This document shows, piece by piece, positions 7,698-16,111 of a stretch of DNA of 49,157 nucleotides. Positions within the stretch are counted from its first letter, which is position 1. Every line of letters begins with the position of its first letter. The position numbers were made by a program, and so were the translations under genes. Location: contig NZ_WEHX01000009.1 of the NCBI RefSeq assembly GCF_009183815.1, positions 1 through 49,157 on the forward strand, given 5' to 3'. This stretch comes from Sutterella seckii (GTDB lineage: Bacteria; Pseudomonadota; Gammaproteobacteria; Burkholderiales; Burkholderiaceae_F). A model generated the notes under the pieces. That model did not search any database, was not told the DNA's origin, and saw nothing but the letters and a program-made list of their open reading frames with translations.

Positions 7698-9944
7698 TTA
7701 CATTTTCCGGTGGCAGGTGCGCGCAATCACGTCGAGCTGCTGCTCGCGCGTGAGGTCGATGAACTTCACCGCATAGCCCGAGACGCGGATCGTGAAGTTC
7801 GCGTATTCGGGCTTTTCAGGATGCTCCATCGCATCGATCAGCTTGTCGGTGCCGAAGACATTGACGTTCAAATGGTGCGCGCCCTGGGCGAAGTAGCCGT
7901 CCATCACGGAGACCAGGTTTTCAGCGCGTTCGTCAAGCGAGTGACCGAGCGCGTCGGGGCTGATCGTCTGGGTGTTGGAGATGCCGTCGAGCGCGTACTC
8001 GTAGGGGAGCTTCGCGACGGAGTTGAGGGACGCCAGAAGGCCGTTCTTTTCCGCGCCGTAGCTCGGGTTCGCGCCGGGCGAGAGCGGTTCGCCCGCCTTT
8101 CTGCCGTCGGGGAGCGACCCGGTGGCCTTGCCGTAGACCACGTTCGACGTGATCGTGAGGATCGAGGTCGTGGGTTCGGAATGACGGTAGGTCGGATAGT
8201 GGCGGACCTTTTCAATGAAGGTTCTGAGGAGCCACACGGCGAGTTCGTCCGCGCGCTCGTCGTCGTTGCCGTAGCGCGGGAAGTCGCCCTCGACCTCGAA
8301 GTCGACCGCGACGCCCTTGTCGTTGCGGATGGGCTTCACCTTCGCGTACTTGATGGCGCAGAGCGAGTCGACCACGTGCGAGAAGCCGGCGATGCCCGTG
8401 GCGAACGTGCGGCGGACGTCGGTATCGATGAGCGCGAGCTCGGCGGCTTCGTAGAAGTACTTGTCGTGCATGTAGTGAATGAGGTTGAGCGTATTCACGT
8501 AAATGCCGGCAAGCCACTCCATCATCGGGTCGAAGCGCGCCATGACCTCGTCGTAGTCGAGGAATTCAGACGTGATCGGACGATAGGCCGGACCCACCTG
8601 GGCTCCAGACTTTTCATCGACGCCGCCGTTGATCGCGTAGAGCATGCACTTGGCGAGGTTCGCGCGGGCGCCGAAGAACTGCATTTCCTTGCCGGTTTCG
8701 GTCGCCGAGACGCAGCAGCAGATCGAGTAGTCGTCGCCCCAGACCGGACGCATGACGTCGTCGTTCTCGTACTGGACGCTCGAAGTGAGGCACGAGATCT
8801 TCGCGGCATAGCGTCGGAAGGCTTCCGGAAGAGCCTTCGTGTAGAGCACCGTCAGGTTGGGTTCGGGCGCCGGATCCATGTTTTCGAGGGTATGGAGGAA
8901 GCGGAAGTCCGTCTTCGTCACCATCGGGCGGCCGTCCATGCCGATCCCCGCCATCTCAAGCGTCGCCCAGACCGGGTCGCCAGAGAAGAGCTGGTTGTAT
9001 TCCGGAATGCGGGCGAACTTCACCATGCGGAACTTCATGACGAGGTGGTCGATGAGCTCCTGGGCTTCGGTTTCCGTGAGCGTCCCTTCCTTCAGGTCGC
9101 GCTCGAGGTAGATGTCGAGGAAGGTCGAGATGCGGCCCACCGACATCGCGGCGCCGTTCTGCGTGCGGATGGCGGCGAGGTAGCCGAAATAGAGCCACTG
9201 CACGGCTTCGCGGGCGTTCACCGCGGGCTTCGAGATGTCGAAGCCGTAGCTCTTCGCAAGCTCCTTCATCGCCATGAGGGCGCGGATCTGTTCGCTGATT
9301 TCCTCGCGCTGGCGGATGACTTCGTCGCTCATCATCCCGCAGCCGCAGTTCTTCAGATCGCGCTTCTTTTCGGCGATCAGATGGTCGATGCCGTAGAGCG
9401 CGACGCGGCGGTAGTCGCCCACGATGCGGCCGCGCCCGTAGGTGTCGGGAAGCCCCGTGATGATCTTATTCTTTCGCGCCGCACGCATTTCGGGCGTATA
9501 GGCGTCGTAGACGCCCTGGTTGTGCGTCTTGCGGTATTCATTGAAGATCTGATCGAACTTCGCGTTGGGTTCGTACCCGTAGGTTCGGCAGGCTTCCTGA
9601 GCCATGCGGATGCCGCCGTAGGGCATGAAGGCGCGCTTCAGGGGCTTGTCGGTCTGGATGCCCACCACCTTCTCGAGGTCCTTGAGCTCCGGATCAATGT
9701 AAGCCGCCGGGTAGGCAGTGATCGAGGAGACGATTTCGGTCTCCATGTCGAGGACGCCGCCCTTCGCGCGTTCTTCCTTCTGGAGTTCGGAGAGGCGTCC
9801 CCAGAGCTTCTCAGTCGCTTCCGTGGGGCCGGCGAGGAAGTCGCTTCCGCCCGCATAAGGGGTGTAGTTGTTCTGAATGAAGTCGCGGACGTTTATGTCG
9901 CGCTTCCAGTGCGTGCCCGTAAAGGTGCGCCAGGCTTCAGTCAT
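7698..9944 (-). CDS. pflB: Formate acetyltransferase (pyruvate formate-lyase)
   Basis: A 748-aa glycyl-radical enzyme converting pyruvate and CoA to acetyl-CoA and formate in anaerobic metabolism. The catalytic cysteine pair is Cys410-Cys411, in the context [18 protein letters not shown]; an extra Cys409 precedes them where E. coli has Ala. The glycyl-radical site is Gly723 in RVSGYAVKF close to the C-terminus. Length is normal for the family (E. coli 760). AGGAG precedes the ATG. It follows its activase gene by 60 bp on the same strand, so the order is pflA-pflB, and it ends at a strong terminator. No formate channel gene is adjacent. Confidence 0.95.
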   Translation of the reverse strand: MTEAWRTFTGTHWKRDINVRDFIQNNYTPYAGGSDFLAGPTEATEKLWGRLSELQKEERAKGGVLDMETEIVSSITAYPAAYIDPELKDLEKVVGIQTDKPLKRAFMPYGGIRMAQEACRTYGYEPNAKFDQIFNEYRKTHNQGVYDAYTPEMRAARKNKIITGLPDTYGRGRIVGDYRRVALYGIDHLIAEKKRDLKNCGCGMMSDEVIRQREEISEQIRALMAMKELAKSYGFDISKPAVNAREAVQWLYFGYLAAIRTQNGAAMSVGRISTFLDIYLERDLKEGTLTETEAQELIDHLVMKFRMVKFARIPEYNQLFSGDPVWATLEMAGIGMDGRPMVTKTDFRFLHTLENMDPAPEPNLTVLYTKALPEAFRRYAAKISCLTSSVQYENDDVMRPVWGDDYSICCCVSATETGKEMQFFGARANLAKCMLYAINGGVDEKSGAQVGPAYRPITSEFLDYDEVMARFDPMMEWLAGIYVNTLNLIHYMHDKYFYEAAELALIDTDVRRTFATGIAGFSHVVDSLCAIKYAKVKPIRNDKGVAVDFEVEGDFPRYGNDDERADELAVWLLRTFIEKVRHYPTYRHSEPTTSILTITSNVVYGKATGSLPDGRKAGEPLSPGANPSYGAEKNGLLASLNSVAKLPYEYALDGISNTQTISPDALGHSLDERAENLVSVMDGYFAQGAHHLNVNVFGTDKLIDAMEHPEKPEYANFTIRVSGYAVKFIDLTREQQLDVIARTCHRKM

Positions 9945-10004
9945 GGTGGAACTCCTATGAATTAAAAAGAGAAATTAAAAAACTGGGGAAATCGGTACAG
10001 GCGG

Positions 10005-10745
10005 TCAAAGGCTTTTTGCCGCGCATCCGAGAATGCGCTCGGCATTGAGGATGCGTTCCTTTGTCGGGGGCGGGAGGCCCTTCGTGCGGCAGGGAATGCC
10101 GAGCGCCTCCCACTTGGGTTCGGCAAAGCTGTGAAAGGGTAGAACCTCGACGCGCTCGACGTTGTCGAGCGTCTGAATGAAGCCGGAAAGGGCCTTCAGA
10201 GCTTCATCCTCGTCCGTCCAGTCGGGCACGAGCACGTGCCGGATCCAGACGGGCTTCTTCTTTTCCGAGAGATAGCGCGCGAAGTCGAGAATGGTCTCGT
10301 TCGTGAAGCCCGTGAGCTTCTTGTGGGCGTCGGGACGGATGTGCTTGATGTCGAGAAGCACGAGGTCGGTGACGGCCAGCAGGCGCTCGAACCCGGCGAG
10401 ATTTTCGGGTTCCCGGGTAAAGGGCAGTCCGCTCGTGTCGATTGTGGTCGAGACGCCCGCGCGCTTCGCTTTCTCAAAAAGCTCCGTCACGAACTCCATC
10501 TGCAGCAGGGGCTCCCCGCCGCTCACGGTGATGCCGCCCTTTTCGCCCCAGTAGGGACGGTAGCGGAGCGCCCGTTCGAGGACTTCATCGGGCGAAACAA
10601 TTCGCCCCGTCTGAATGCGCCAGGTATCCGGATTGTGGCAGTAGACGCAGCGCATCCGGCAGCCCTGCACGAAGACGACGAACCGCACTCCTGGTCCGTC
10701 GACGGATCCGAATGTTTCGTAAGAATGAATACGGCCGGTGGTCAT
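10005..10745 (-). CDS. pflA: Pyruvate formate-lyase activating enzyme (radical SAM)
   Basis: A 246-aa radical SAM activase that installs the glycyl radical on PflB. The CxxxCxxC iron-sulfur motif is Cys29, Cys33, Cys36 (GCRMRCVYCHNPD), the same positions as in E. coli PflA, which is also 246 aa. Other family elements are YWGEKGGITVSGGEPLLQ and DLVLLDIKH. ATG at 10745 is chosen for that length match; the frame is open further upstream but the extra residues are not family-like. The ribosome-binding site is weak (AGAGGA about 14 nt away). It is the first gene of the pflA-pflB unit. Confidence 0.92.
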   Translation of the reverse strand: MTTGRIHSYETFGSVDGPGVRFVVFVQGCRMRCVYCHNPDTWRIQTGRIVSPDEVLERALRYRPYWGEKGGITVSGGEPLLQMEFVTELFEKAKRAGVSTTIDTSGLPFTREPENLAGFERLLAVTDLVLLDIKHIRPDAHKKLTGFTNETILDFARYLSEKKKPVWIRHVLVPDWTDEDEALKALSGFIQTLDNVERVEVLPFHSFAEPKWEALGIPCRTKGLPPPTKERILNAERILGCAAKSL

Positions 10746-10989
10746 GGCAGGCGAAGAAATCCTCTGTCGGTCGGGTTCATGGGGTACTTCCCTAGGGGGA
10801 AGCCCTCGATTCTGGGCATTCCTTACTCTAAGCGAAGGAAAGCCGTAAGTCATCAGTCCTTCGGATGAGAAGGACAAGGAAAACGAAAGCAAAGACTACC
10901 GAATTCAAGCCTTTCCTGAGGAAAAATGGACTGAGGCCGGCGCCGTCCCAATGTATACGAGCCTTGCGGGAGTTCCAGGCAAAGAAAAG
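10746..10989. other. Intergenic region upstream of pflA
   Basis: About 240 bp between pflA and the terminator of the ABC importer operon. It must hold the pfl promoter. A small inverted repeat (TCCTT 10857-10861, AAGGA 10870-10874) is visible. No convincing FNR or ArcA site and no further gene were seen. Confidence 0.4.
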
Positions 10990-11019
10990 CCCGCGGAGCC
11001 GAAGAGGCGTTTCCGCGGG
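10990..11019 (-). terminator. Terminator of the amino acid ABC operon
   Basis: CCCGCGGA (10990-10997) pairs with TCCGCGGG (11012-11019). On the minus strand the stem is followed by GCTTTTCTTT. It lies 36 bp beyond the ATPase gene stop. Confidence 0.8.
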
Positions 11020-11054
11020 TTGATAGAAAATATCGATTTATTGAATAGGCTTTA

Positions 11055-11801
11055 TCAAAGAACGCGCGCGAGGAAGGATTTCGTGCGCTCTTCCTTCGGC
11101 GCAACGAGGATTTCTTCAGGAGCGCCCTCTTCGACGATGCGGCCGCCGTCCATGAAGACCACGCGGTCGGCGACCTCGCGGGCGAATCCGATTTCGTGCG
11201 TGACGACGATCATCGTCATGCCGGAGTCTGCGAGGCGCTTCATGACGGAGAGCACCTCGCCCACGAGTTCGGGGTCGAGCGCCGAGGTGGGTTCGTCAAA
11301 GAGCATTACCTTGGGCTCCATCGCGAGCGCGCGGGCAATTGCAACGCGCTGCTGCTGGCCGCCCGAGAGGCTTGCCGGATAGTCGTTCGCCTTTTCAAGG
11401 AGCCCGACGCTCTTCAGGAGGTCAAGGGCCTTTCTGCGGGCCGGTTCCTCGGCGACCTTGAGAACGATCTGCTGCGCGAGCATCACGTTTTCAACGACCG
11501 TCTTGTGGGGCCAGAGGTTGAAGCGCTGGAAGACCATGCCGAGATGTTCGCGCACCTTGTTGAGATTCGTCTTCGGGTTCGTCACCTCGACGCCGTTCAC
11601 GAAGATCTTGCCCGAGGTCGGCACCTCAAGCTCGTTGATGCAGCGGAGCATCGTGGACTTGCCCGACCCGGAAGGGCCGAGGACCACGACCTTTTCGCCC
11701 GGACGGACGGAAAGGTTGATGCCGTCCAAGACCACATGATCGCCGAAGGCCTTCTTCAGGTTCCTGATCTCGACGATGGCGTTTTTGTTTTCTTCACTCA
11801 T
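11055..11801 (-). CDS. Polar amino acid ABC transporter ATP-binding protein
   Basis: A 248-aa ATPase of the GlnQ/HisP type that energises amino acid import at the inner membrane. It has Walker [10 protein letters not shown] (about 42-50), Q-loop [10 protein letters not shown], signature [15 protein letters not shown], Walker [13 protein letters not shown] and switch His in VVTHEIGFA. It is the last gene of a three-gene operon and its ATG overlaps the permease stop by 4 bp, indicating translational coupling. The substrate cannot be told from this subunit. Confidence 0.92.
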   Translation of the reverse strand: MSEENKNAIVEIRNLKKAFGDHVVLDGINLSVRPGEKVVVLGPSGSGKSTMLRCINELEVPTSGKIFVNGVEVTNPKTNLNKVREHLGMVFQRFNLWPHKTVVENVMLAQQIVLKVAEEPARRKALDLLKSVGLLEKANDYPASLSGGQQQRVAIARALAMEPKVMLFDEPTSALDPELVGEVLSVMKRLADSGMTMIVVTHEIGFAREVADRVVFMDGGRIVEEGAPEEILVAPKEERTKSFLARVL

Positions 11802-12562
11802 GACGTGCTCCCAAGACCGTTGTCGCCGCGACCGAGCCTGGCTTCAAGGCGGCGGATGCCCCAGGCGAGAAGAAGCGTCATCACCCAGTAGACGCAGGAA
11901 ATCGTGATGTAGGGCTCCCAGTAGCGGGCGGAGGCGCCGGCCACCGTACGGGCGGCGTAGGCGAGTTCGGCGAGGCCGATCGCCGAGACGAGGGACGAAT
12001 CCTTCAGAATGGCGATCGCGTTGTTGCCGAGCGCCGGGAGCATCCGGCGGAAGGCCTGCGGCAGGATGATCTTGCGCATCGCCTGGAAGTAGGTCATGCC
12101 GAGCGAGCGGGCGGACTCCATCTGGCCCTTGTCGAGGGACTGGATGCCGGCGCGGAAGATTTCGCACATGTAGGCGCCGGAATTGAGCGTGATCGCGCAG
12201 ATGCCGGCGAGCATGGCGCCGTAGTTGGCGCGGATTTCACGCGCAAGGGCCCCGTCGATCAGAAGGCCGTCGCCCGGATGGATGAAGATCGGGAGCACCG
12301 CGAAGTGCATGAGGAAGATCTGCACGAATAGCGGGGTGCCGCGGAAGAAGCTCACGTAGACCGCGATCGGCCAGCGCACGCCGAAGTGAAGGAACGACTT
12401 TGCGGGTTCGTAGCGCGCCGAGGCGAGGCGCCCCATGCCGAGGAGCGTGCCGAGAATCATGCCGAGGAAGACGCAGATCACGGTGATCTGAACGGTCATC
12501 CAGGCGCCGTGCACGAAGAGCGGCCAGTATTCAACGATGACGTCGGAATGAAAACCAAACAT
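11798..12562 (-). CDS. Polar amino acid ABC transporter permease
   Basis: A 254-aa inner-membrane permease of the HisM/GlnP family. Several hydrophobic segments are visible, and the cytoplasmic EAA-type loop reads [20 protein letters not shown] followed by [12 protein letters not shown]. No second permease gene is present, so the importer is probably a homodimeric permease. It follows the binding-protein gene after 155 bp and overlaps the ATPase gene. Confidence 0.9.
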   Translation of the reverse strand: MFGFHSDVIVEYWPLFVHGAWMTVQITVICVFLGMILGTLLGMGRLASARYEPAKSFLHFGVRWPIAVYVSFFRGTPLFVQIFLMHFAVLPIFIHPGDGLLIDGALAREIRANYGAMLAGICAITLNSGAYMCEIFRAGIQSLDKGQMESARSLGMTYFQAMRKIILPQAFRRMLPALGNNAIAILKDSSLVSAIGLAELAYAARTVAGASARYWEPYITISCVYWVMTLLLAWGIRRLEARLGRGDNGLGSTS

Positions 12563-12653
12563 TGAGGGTCCGTTTATAGAAACGCGCCGGCGCCCCTTCT
12601 TCAGGACGCCGACGTGGTTTGGAAAAAGCTTTTGAGCGGGAGGAAAGGAGATG

Positions 12654-12680
12654 AGCCGCTTCTCAATGCATCGGGCGGCT
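12654..12680 (-). terminator. Possible attenuator between binding protein and permease
   Basis: AGCCGC (12654-12659) and GCGGCT (12675-12680) can pair across a 15-nt loop between the first and second genes of the operon. Stems here often hold the excess of binding-protein mRNA over permease mRNA. It is weak and has no T-run. Confidence 0.3.
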
Positions 12681-12717
12681 TCAGAATCCTTCCCTTCAAA
12701 GCATCAGATTAAGGGAA

Positions 12718-13488
12718 TCAGCGGGGAAGCTTCGGAGCATCCGTACCGAACCACTTCTGATAGACCTTGTTGTAGGCGCCCGAGGAAATGGCCTTTTCGA
12801 GGCCGTTGTTCACGTCGTTCAGAACCTTCGTGTTGCCCTTTCTCACGCCGATGCCGAAGTACTGTTCGGCAAAGCCCGGATCGCGGCACTGGTTGAACTT
12901 CTTCTCGGGGTTCTGCTTCACGTACCACTGCAGAACGCCCACGTCGCCGATCATCGCGTCGACGCCGCCGTTGGCTAGCTCTTCAAGCGCGAGGGGCGTG
13001 TTGTCGAAGCGGCGGATGTTGGTCGAGGCCTTGCCGAATTCCTGCGAGGCGGCAATGTCGCCGGCGGACGCATTGACCACGGCAATGAGCTTGCCCTTCA
13101 GGTCCTTCAGGCTCGAAATCTTGAGGTTCGAATTCGTGAGGATGAGCTGGTGGGCGAGGAAGTAGGGATGCGAGAAGTCGACCGCCTGCTTGCGCTTTTC
13201 CGTGATCGTGATGCCCGACATGATGATGTCGCGGTCGCCGTTGTTGAGGCCGGCGAAGATGCCGTCCCACGGCGTATTGATGAATTCAACTTCGAAGCCG
13301 CCCGCCTTGGCGATTTCCTTCATGAGGTCCACGTCGAAGCCGACGAGTTCCTTATTGGGCGTTTCGTATTCAAAGGGTCGGTAGGTCGCACCCGTGCCGA
13401 CCGTGTAGGTCGCGGCGCTGGCGATGCCGGCGGCGAGGGCGGCAGAGAAGAAAGCGGCTGCAAAGACGGCTTTGGTCTTCAGAGACAT
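12718..13488 (-). CDS. Periplasmic amino acid-binding protein
   Basis: A 256-aa family 3 solute-binding protein. A Sec signal peptide (MSLKTKAVFAAAFFSAALAA, cleavage near ASA-A) precedes the domain opening with YTVGTGATYRPFEYE. Typical segments are LVGFDVDLMKEIAKAGGF, FAGLNNGDRDIIMSGITIT and RKQAVDFSHPYF, which resemble GlnH-type proteins. The ligand is likely a polar amino acid such as glutamine, but this is inferred. It is the first gene of the importer operon and is divergent from a GntR-type regulator, so it may belong to that regulon. CTGGAG lies about 12 nt before the ATG. Confidence 0.88.
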   Translation of the reverse strand: MSLKTKAVFAAAFFSAALAAGIASAATYTVGTGATYRPFEYETPNKELVGFDVDLMKEIAKAGGFEVEFINTPWDGIFAGLNNGDRDIIMSGITITEKRKQAVDFSHPYFLAHQLILTNSNLKISSLKDLKGKLIAVVNASAGDIAASQEFGKASTNIRRFDNTPLALEELANGGVDAMIGDVGVLQWYVKQNPEKKFNQCRDPGFAEQYFGIGVRKGNTKVLNDVNNGLEKAISSGAYNKVYQKWFGTDAPKLPR

Positions 13489-13666
13489 GTTCTTAGTACT
13501 CCAGAAAATGCGTGTGCGGATGCGGACGCACGACAGGAAAGTAGAAAAATACCGGGCGTGATTGTGGGCGTATTTCTCCCTCTCCGTAAAGGTCTGGCGG
13601 GCAAAGAATAGAGGGTTTGCTGAGCTAACCGAGGTTCTCTACGAAAAGCAGGTTAGTTGCCGTCAA

Positions 13667-13676
13667 TTGTCGACAA
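13667..13676. promoter_or_regulatory. Palindromic operator core TTGTCGACAA
   Basis: A perfect 10-bp palindrome 107 bp upstream of the GntR-type regulator start, between it and the divergent ABC importer. The identical core is at the centre of the long palindrome in the mmgE/lyase divergent promoter (16046-16055). FCD-type GntR regulators commonly bind short palindromes of this kind, so autoregulation is likely. A second inverted repeat, CTAACC (13625-13630) with GGTTAG (13651-13656), lies just upstream. Confidence 0.55.
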
Positions 13677-13782
13677 GTCGGATCCTTTGATTGGCAAGTT
13701 TTGCGTCATTAAGCGACATAATCTCAATTCGTTAAAATTGCAGTCTTTGAGAGCATCCGCTCGAGTCACCAGGGAACTTTTT

Positions 13783-14463
13783 ATGGACGAGGAGAGCCTC
13801 TTCCGCGACATTCACAGTCATCTCATGCTTCAGGCCAGGGAAGGTCAGAAGATGGATACCGAGATGAAGCTTGCGGAACGGTTCAATGTATCGCGCTACC
13901 GCGTGCGCCGCGTGCTCGACATTCTGTCGAGAATGGGGGTCGTTCATCGTGTCCAGAAGCGCGGTCTTACGCTCGTTTCGCCTGAGCCCGAGGATCTCTC
14001 CAAAAGCATCGGCTCGCAGATTCAGTCGGTCGGATTCAACGCCATGGAATTCAGCGAGGCGCGGGATCTGATTGAGAGCGCGGTGCTTTCCCTCACCGTG
14101 AAGCGGATGACCCCGATGCAGCTCGGGCGCCTCTCAGAAACGTTCGACCAGCTCGAGCGCGTGAATCTCGCTCCCCTCGCGGCGCTCTCGATTCACCAGA
14201 CGTTTCATTCGCTCTTTCTTGAAGGGTGCGGCAACCGCGTGCTACAGGTGTTTGCCGCAGCGCTCCTCTCCGAGTGCGCGCAGAAGCTTGCCGAAGCCGG
14301 AGACAACCTTCCGGGAAGCTTCGTATCGGAAATCATTTCGCTCGACCGCGATCTTCTGGCGGCGCTCCGCGCGGGGGACGACGAAGCTTCTCGTGCGGCG
14401 CTCGTTGAATTGATTGATGCGGAGGTTGCTGCCGCCGCCGCCCATGGAATAAAGGCGGACTGA
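13783..14463 (+). CDS. GntR-family regulator, FCD (FadR-like) type
   Basis: A 226-aa DNA-binding regulator. A winged-helix GntR domain (about 5-70; MKLAERFNVSRYRVRRVLDI then GVVHRVQKRGLTLV) is followed by an all-helical FCD ligand domain (about 85-215; FSEARDLIESAVL and FHSLFLEGCGN). The usual Asp of the FCD metal site before FH appears to be His here (IHQTFH). ATG at 13783 is chosen because AGGGA lies 8 nt upstream and the domain begins there; the frame is open to 13657 without family sequence. FCD regulators usually sense small organic acids and are often autoregulated. It converges with the MmgE/PrpD gene and probably controls the 14511-20437 cluster. Confidence 0.8.
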   Translation: MDEESLFRDIHSHLMLQAREGQKMDTEMKLAERFNVSRYRVRRVLDILSRMGVVHRVQKRGLTLVSPEPEDLSKSIGSQIQSVGFNAMEFSEARDLIESAVLSLTVKRMTPMQLGRLSETFDQLERVNLAPLAALSIHQTFHSLFLEGCGNRVLQVFAAALLSECAQKLAEAGDNLPGSFVSEIISLDRDLLAALRAGDDEASRAALVELIDAEVAAAAAHGIKAD

Positions 14464-14490
14464 CCGCTTTTTCCGGGCCAATCCGCCTTT
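14451..14490 (+). terminator. Terminator of the GntR-type regulator gene
   Basis: AAAGGCGGA (14451-14459), overlapping the last codons, pairs with TCCGCCTTT (14482-14490), and CTTTTC follows. The convergent mmgE-type gene ends at 14511 and may use the same hairpin. Confidence 0.75.
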
Positions 14491-14510
14491 CTTTTCAAAG
14501 TTAGAGTCGA

Positions 14511-15917
14511 TTACGCCGCAAAGCGCTCGCGCGTCTTCGGAGCGGCTGCGAGAAGGCTCACGATTTCCGTGCGGAAGTCCTTCACCTCGTCGAGCGCCAT
14601 CAGGCGGCGGGCGAGCTCGGCGGAATCCTCTTCAAACAGCACCATTTCCGTTACGGACCGGAATTTTCTGAGGAGCGCCTCGTCGGTCACCGGATTCGTG
14701 GGGGCGCCCAGGGGCATCGGAACGCGTTCCTCCCAGCTGCGGCCGTCCGAAAGGGTCACCCGCACGATGGGTTCGTCGTCGTCCTTCTGGGAGGGATCAA
14801 TTTCAAAGCGGATCCGCTTCATCATCTCTGCAACTCTCGGATCCTCGCGGCGGCTTCTCGCAAAGGACGCGAGACTTGCCGAACCGAACACGAGGTCGGC
14901 CGCAACGCTGTAGGGAATCGAAAGCTGCGCCGCGTTCATCGGGTGGATGGCGAACTTGCCGCACATGCCGTGCACGAAGGGATTGATGATGACGAGGATT
15001 TCCTTGATCTCATCCGCCCTGAAGCCGTGCCTGGCCATCAGATTGTCGACGGCGTCGATCGAAGAGTGGGTCGAGCGGCAGGAAGCGTGGGGCTTGATGG
15101 AGACGCGGGCGAGCTTCCAGTTCGTCCCGAGGTCCTTGAGCCACGCATCGGGGTCGGAGGAATTAGGCGCAAAGCTCTTGTTGAAGCCGCCCCAGACCTC
15201 TTCGAAGACCATGGAGGGACCGGTGAAGCCCTGCTTCGCGAGCACGGCGCTCATGAGGCCGCCCCAGGCGGCGTGTCCGGCGTGAAGGCGCTTATTCTGC
15301 GCGCCGTCGTGGACGCAGGACCAGAGCCCGGCTGCAAAGGAGCTTGCGAGCCCCAGAGCCATCTCCGTCTGACGGTCATCGAGCTCAAGAATTTTTGCGG
15401 CTGCCGCGGTGGCGCCGAAGGGGCCGCACGTGCCGGTTGAATGGAAGCCCGCGCCGTTATGCGCTTCATATGCGCCGCAGGCTTCAAGCGCCCGGCGGGC
15501 CACGTCGTAGCCGAGAACGACGGCGGTAATGAATTCCCGGCCCGTCACCTTGCGCCCGGAGAGTTCGGCAGCGGCCACGGCCGCCGGAACGACGACAGCG
15601 CCCGAATGGTCGCACCCGCCCGTGTCGTCAAGCTCGAAGGCGTGAGAAGCCGTGCCGTTGATGAGCGCGGCGTTCAGAGGGGAAACCGTTTCGCCGGCAC
15701 CCCAGAGAGAGGCCCGTCCCTCGCCTTCGCCCGCTTCTCGAAGGGTTTTGAGAAGAAGCTGGGGTTCGGGCGCGATTGCGCCCGCAATGCCCGCTCCGAT
15801 GCTGTCGAGGATGTGCCTTACGGCTTTTTCGGCAATGGGGCGGGGCAGGTCGTCATAGGTCGTATTGACGACGAAGCGCGCGAGCTTCGCGCTTTTGGTT
15901 TCAGTGATGTCCGTCAT
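14511..15917 (-). CDS. MmgE/PrpD-family protein, possible epimerase or dehydratase
   Basis: A 468-aa member of the MmgE/PrpD family, which includes 2-methylcitrate dehydratase, cis-aconitate decarboxylase and iminodisuccinate epimerase. Family segments are HAFELDDTGGCDHSGAVVVP, FHSTGTCGPFGATAAAAKIL, RLHAGHAAWGGLMSAVLA and SIKPHASCRSTHSSIDAV. No prpB or prpC lies nearby, so propionate metabolism is unlikely. The divergent neighbour is an argininosuccinate-lyase-family enzyme. In iminodisuccinate breakdown an MmgE/PrpD epimerase works with a C-N lyase of that superfamily, so an epimerase role on an N-substituted aspartate is inferred here. A GAGGA site precedes the ATG. The gene shares its promoter region, with a 36-bp palindrome, with the lyase gene. 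Confidence 0.75.
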   Translation of the reverse strand: MTDITETKSAKLARFVVNTTYDDLPRPIAEKAVRHILDSIGAGIAGAIAPEPQLLLKTLREAGEGEGRASLWGAGETVSPLNAALINGTASHAFELDDTGGCDHSGAVVVPAAVAAAELSGRKVTGREFITAVVLGYDVARRALEACGAYEAHNGAGFHSTGTCGPFGATAAAAKILELDDRQTEMALGLASSFAAGLWSCVHDGAQNKRLHAGHAAWGGLMSAVLAKQGFTGPSMVFEEVWGGFNKSFAPNSSDPDAWLKDLGTNWKLARVSIKPHASCRSTHSSIDAVDNLMARHGFRADEIKEILVIINPFVHGMCGKFAIHPMNAAQLSIPYSVAADLVFGSASLASFARSRREDPRVAEMMKRIRFEIDPSQKDDDEPIVRVTLSDGRSWEERVPMPLGAPTNPVTDEALLRKFRSVTEMVLFEEDSAELARRLMALDEVKDFRTEIVSLLAAAPKTRERFAA

Positions 15918-16000
15918 GGCTCTGGTTCCTCAAAGGAAAAGGGTTCCTGTGAAGCGAATGGTACGTCGTAAGGCATTTTCCGGTCTGTAAAGAGCTGTTC

Positions 16001-16017
16001 ATTATGCTGACCATAAT
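16001..16017. promoter_or_regulatory. Short inverted repeat in the divergent promoter
   Basis: ATTATG (16001-16006) and CATAAT (16012-16017) form an inverted repeat with a 5-bp centre, 16 bp from the long palindrome. It may be a second operator half-site or an AT-rich promoter element. Confidence 0.3.
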
Positions 16018-16032
16018 CAACAAGCTGGCGCC

Positions 16033-16068
16033 ATTATCTTTTATATTGTCGACAATATGAAAGATAAT
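16033..16068. promoter_or_regulatory. 36-bp near-perfect palindrome between divergent operons
   Basis: Of 18 base pairs about the centre at 16050/16051, 17 are complementary; the exception is 16042/16059. The centre is the perfect 16-mer ATATTGTCGACAATAT, containing the TTGTCGACAA core also found upstream of the GntR-type gene. It lies 43 bp before the lyase ATG and 116 bp before the MmgE/PrpD ATG. Its size and symmetry fit a dimeric-regulator operator controlling both directions. Confidence 0.65.
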
Positions 16069-16111
16069 AGCGTTCATCAAGATTATTTTGTTGCTTTGAA
16101 AGGAGATTCAA

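Noticed and set aside
7710-9965. 751-aa plus-strand open frame opposite pflB
   Set aside because: Shadow of the pflB codon pattern; low-complexity composition and no ribosome-binding site or domain.
11019-11037. TTGAT...ATCGA sequence near pflA and the ABC operon as an FNR site
   Set aside because: The half-sites are 7 bp apart instead of 4 and lie at the 3' end of the ABC operon rather than at a suitable promoter position.
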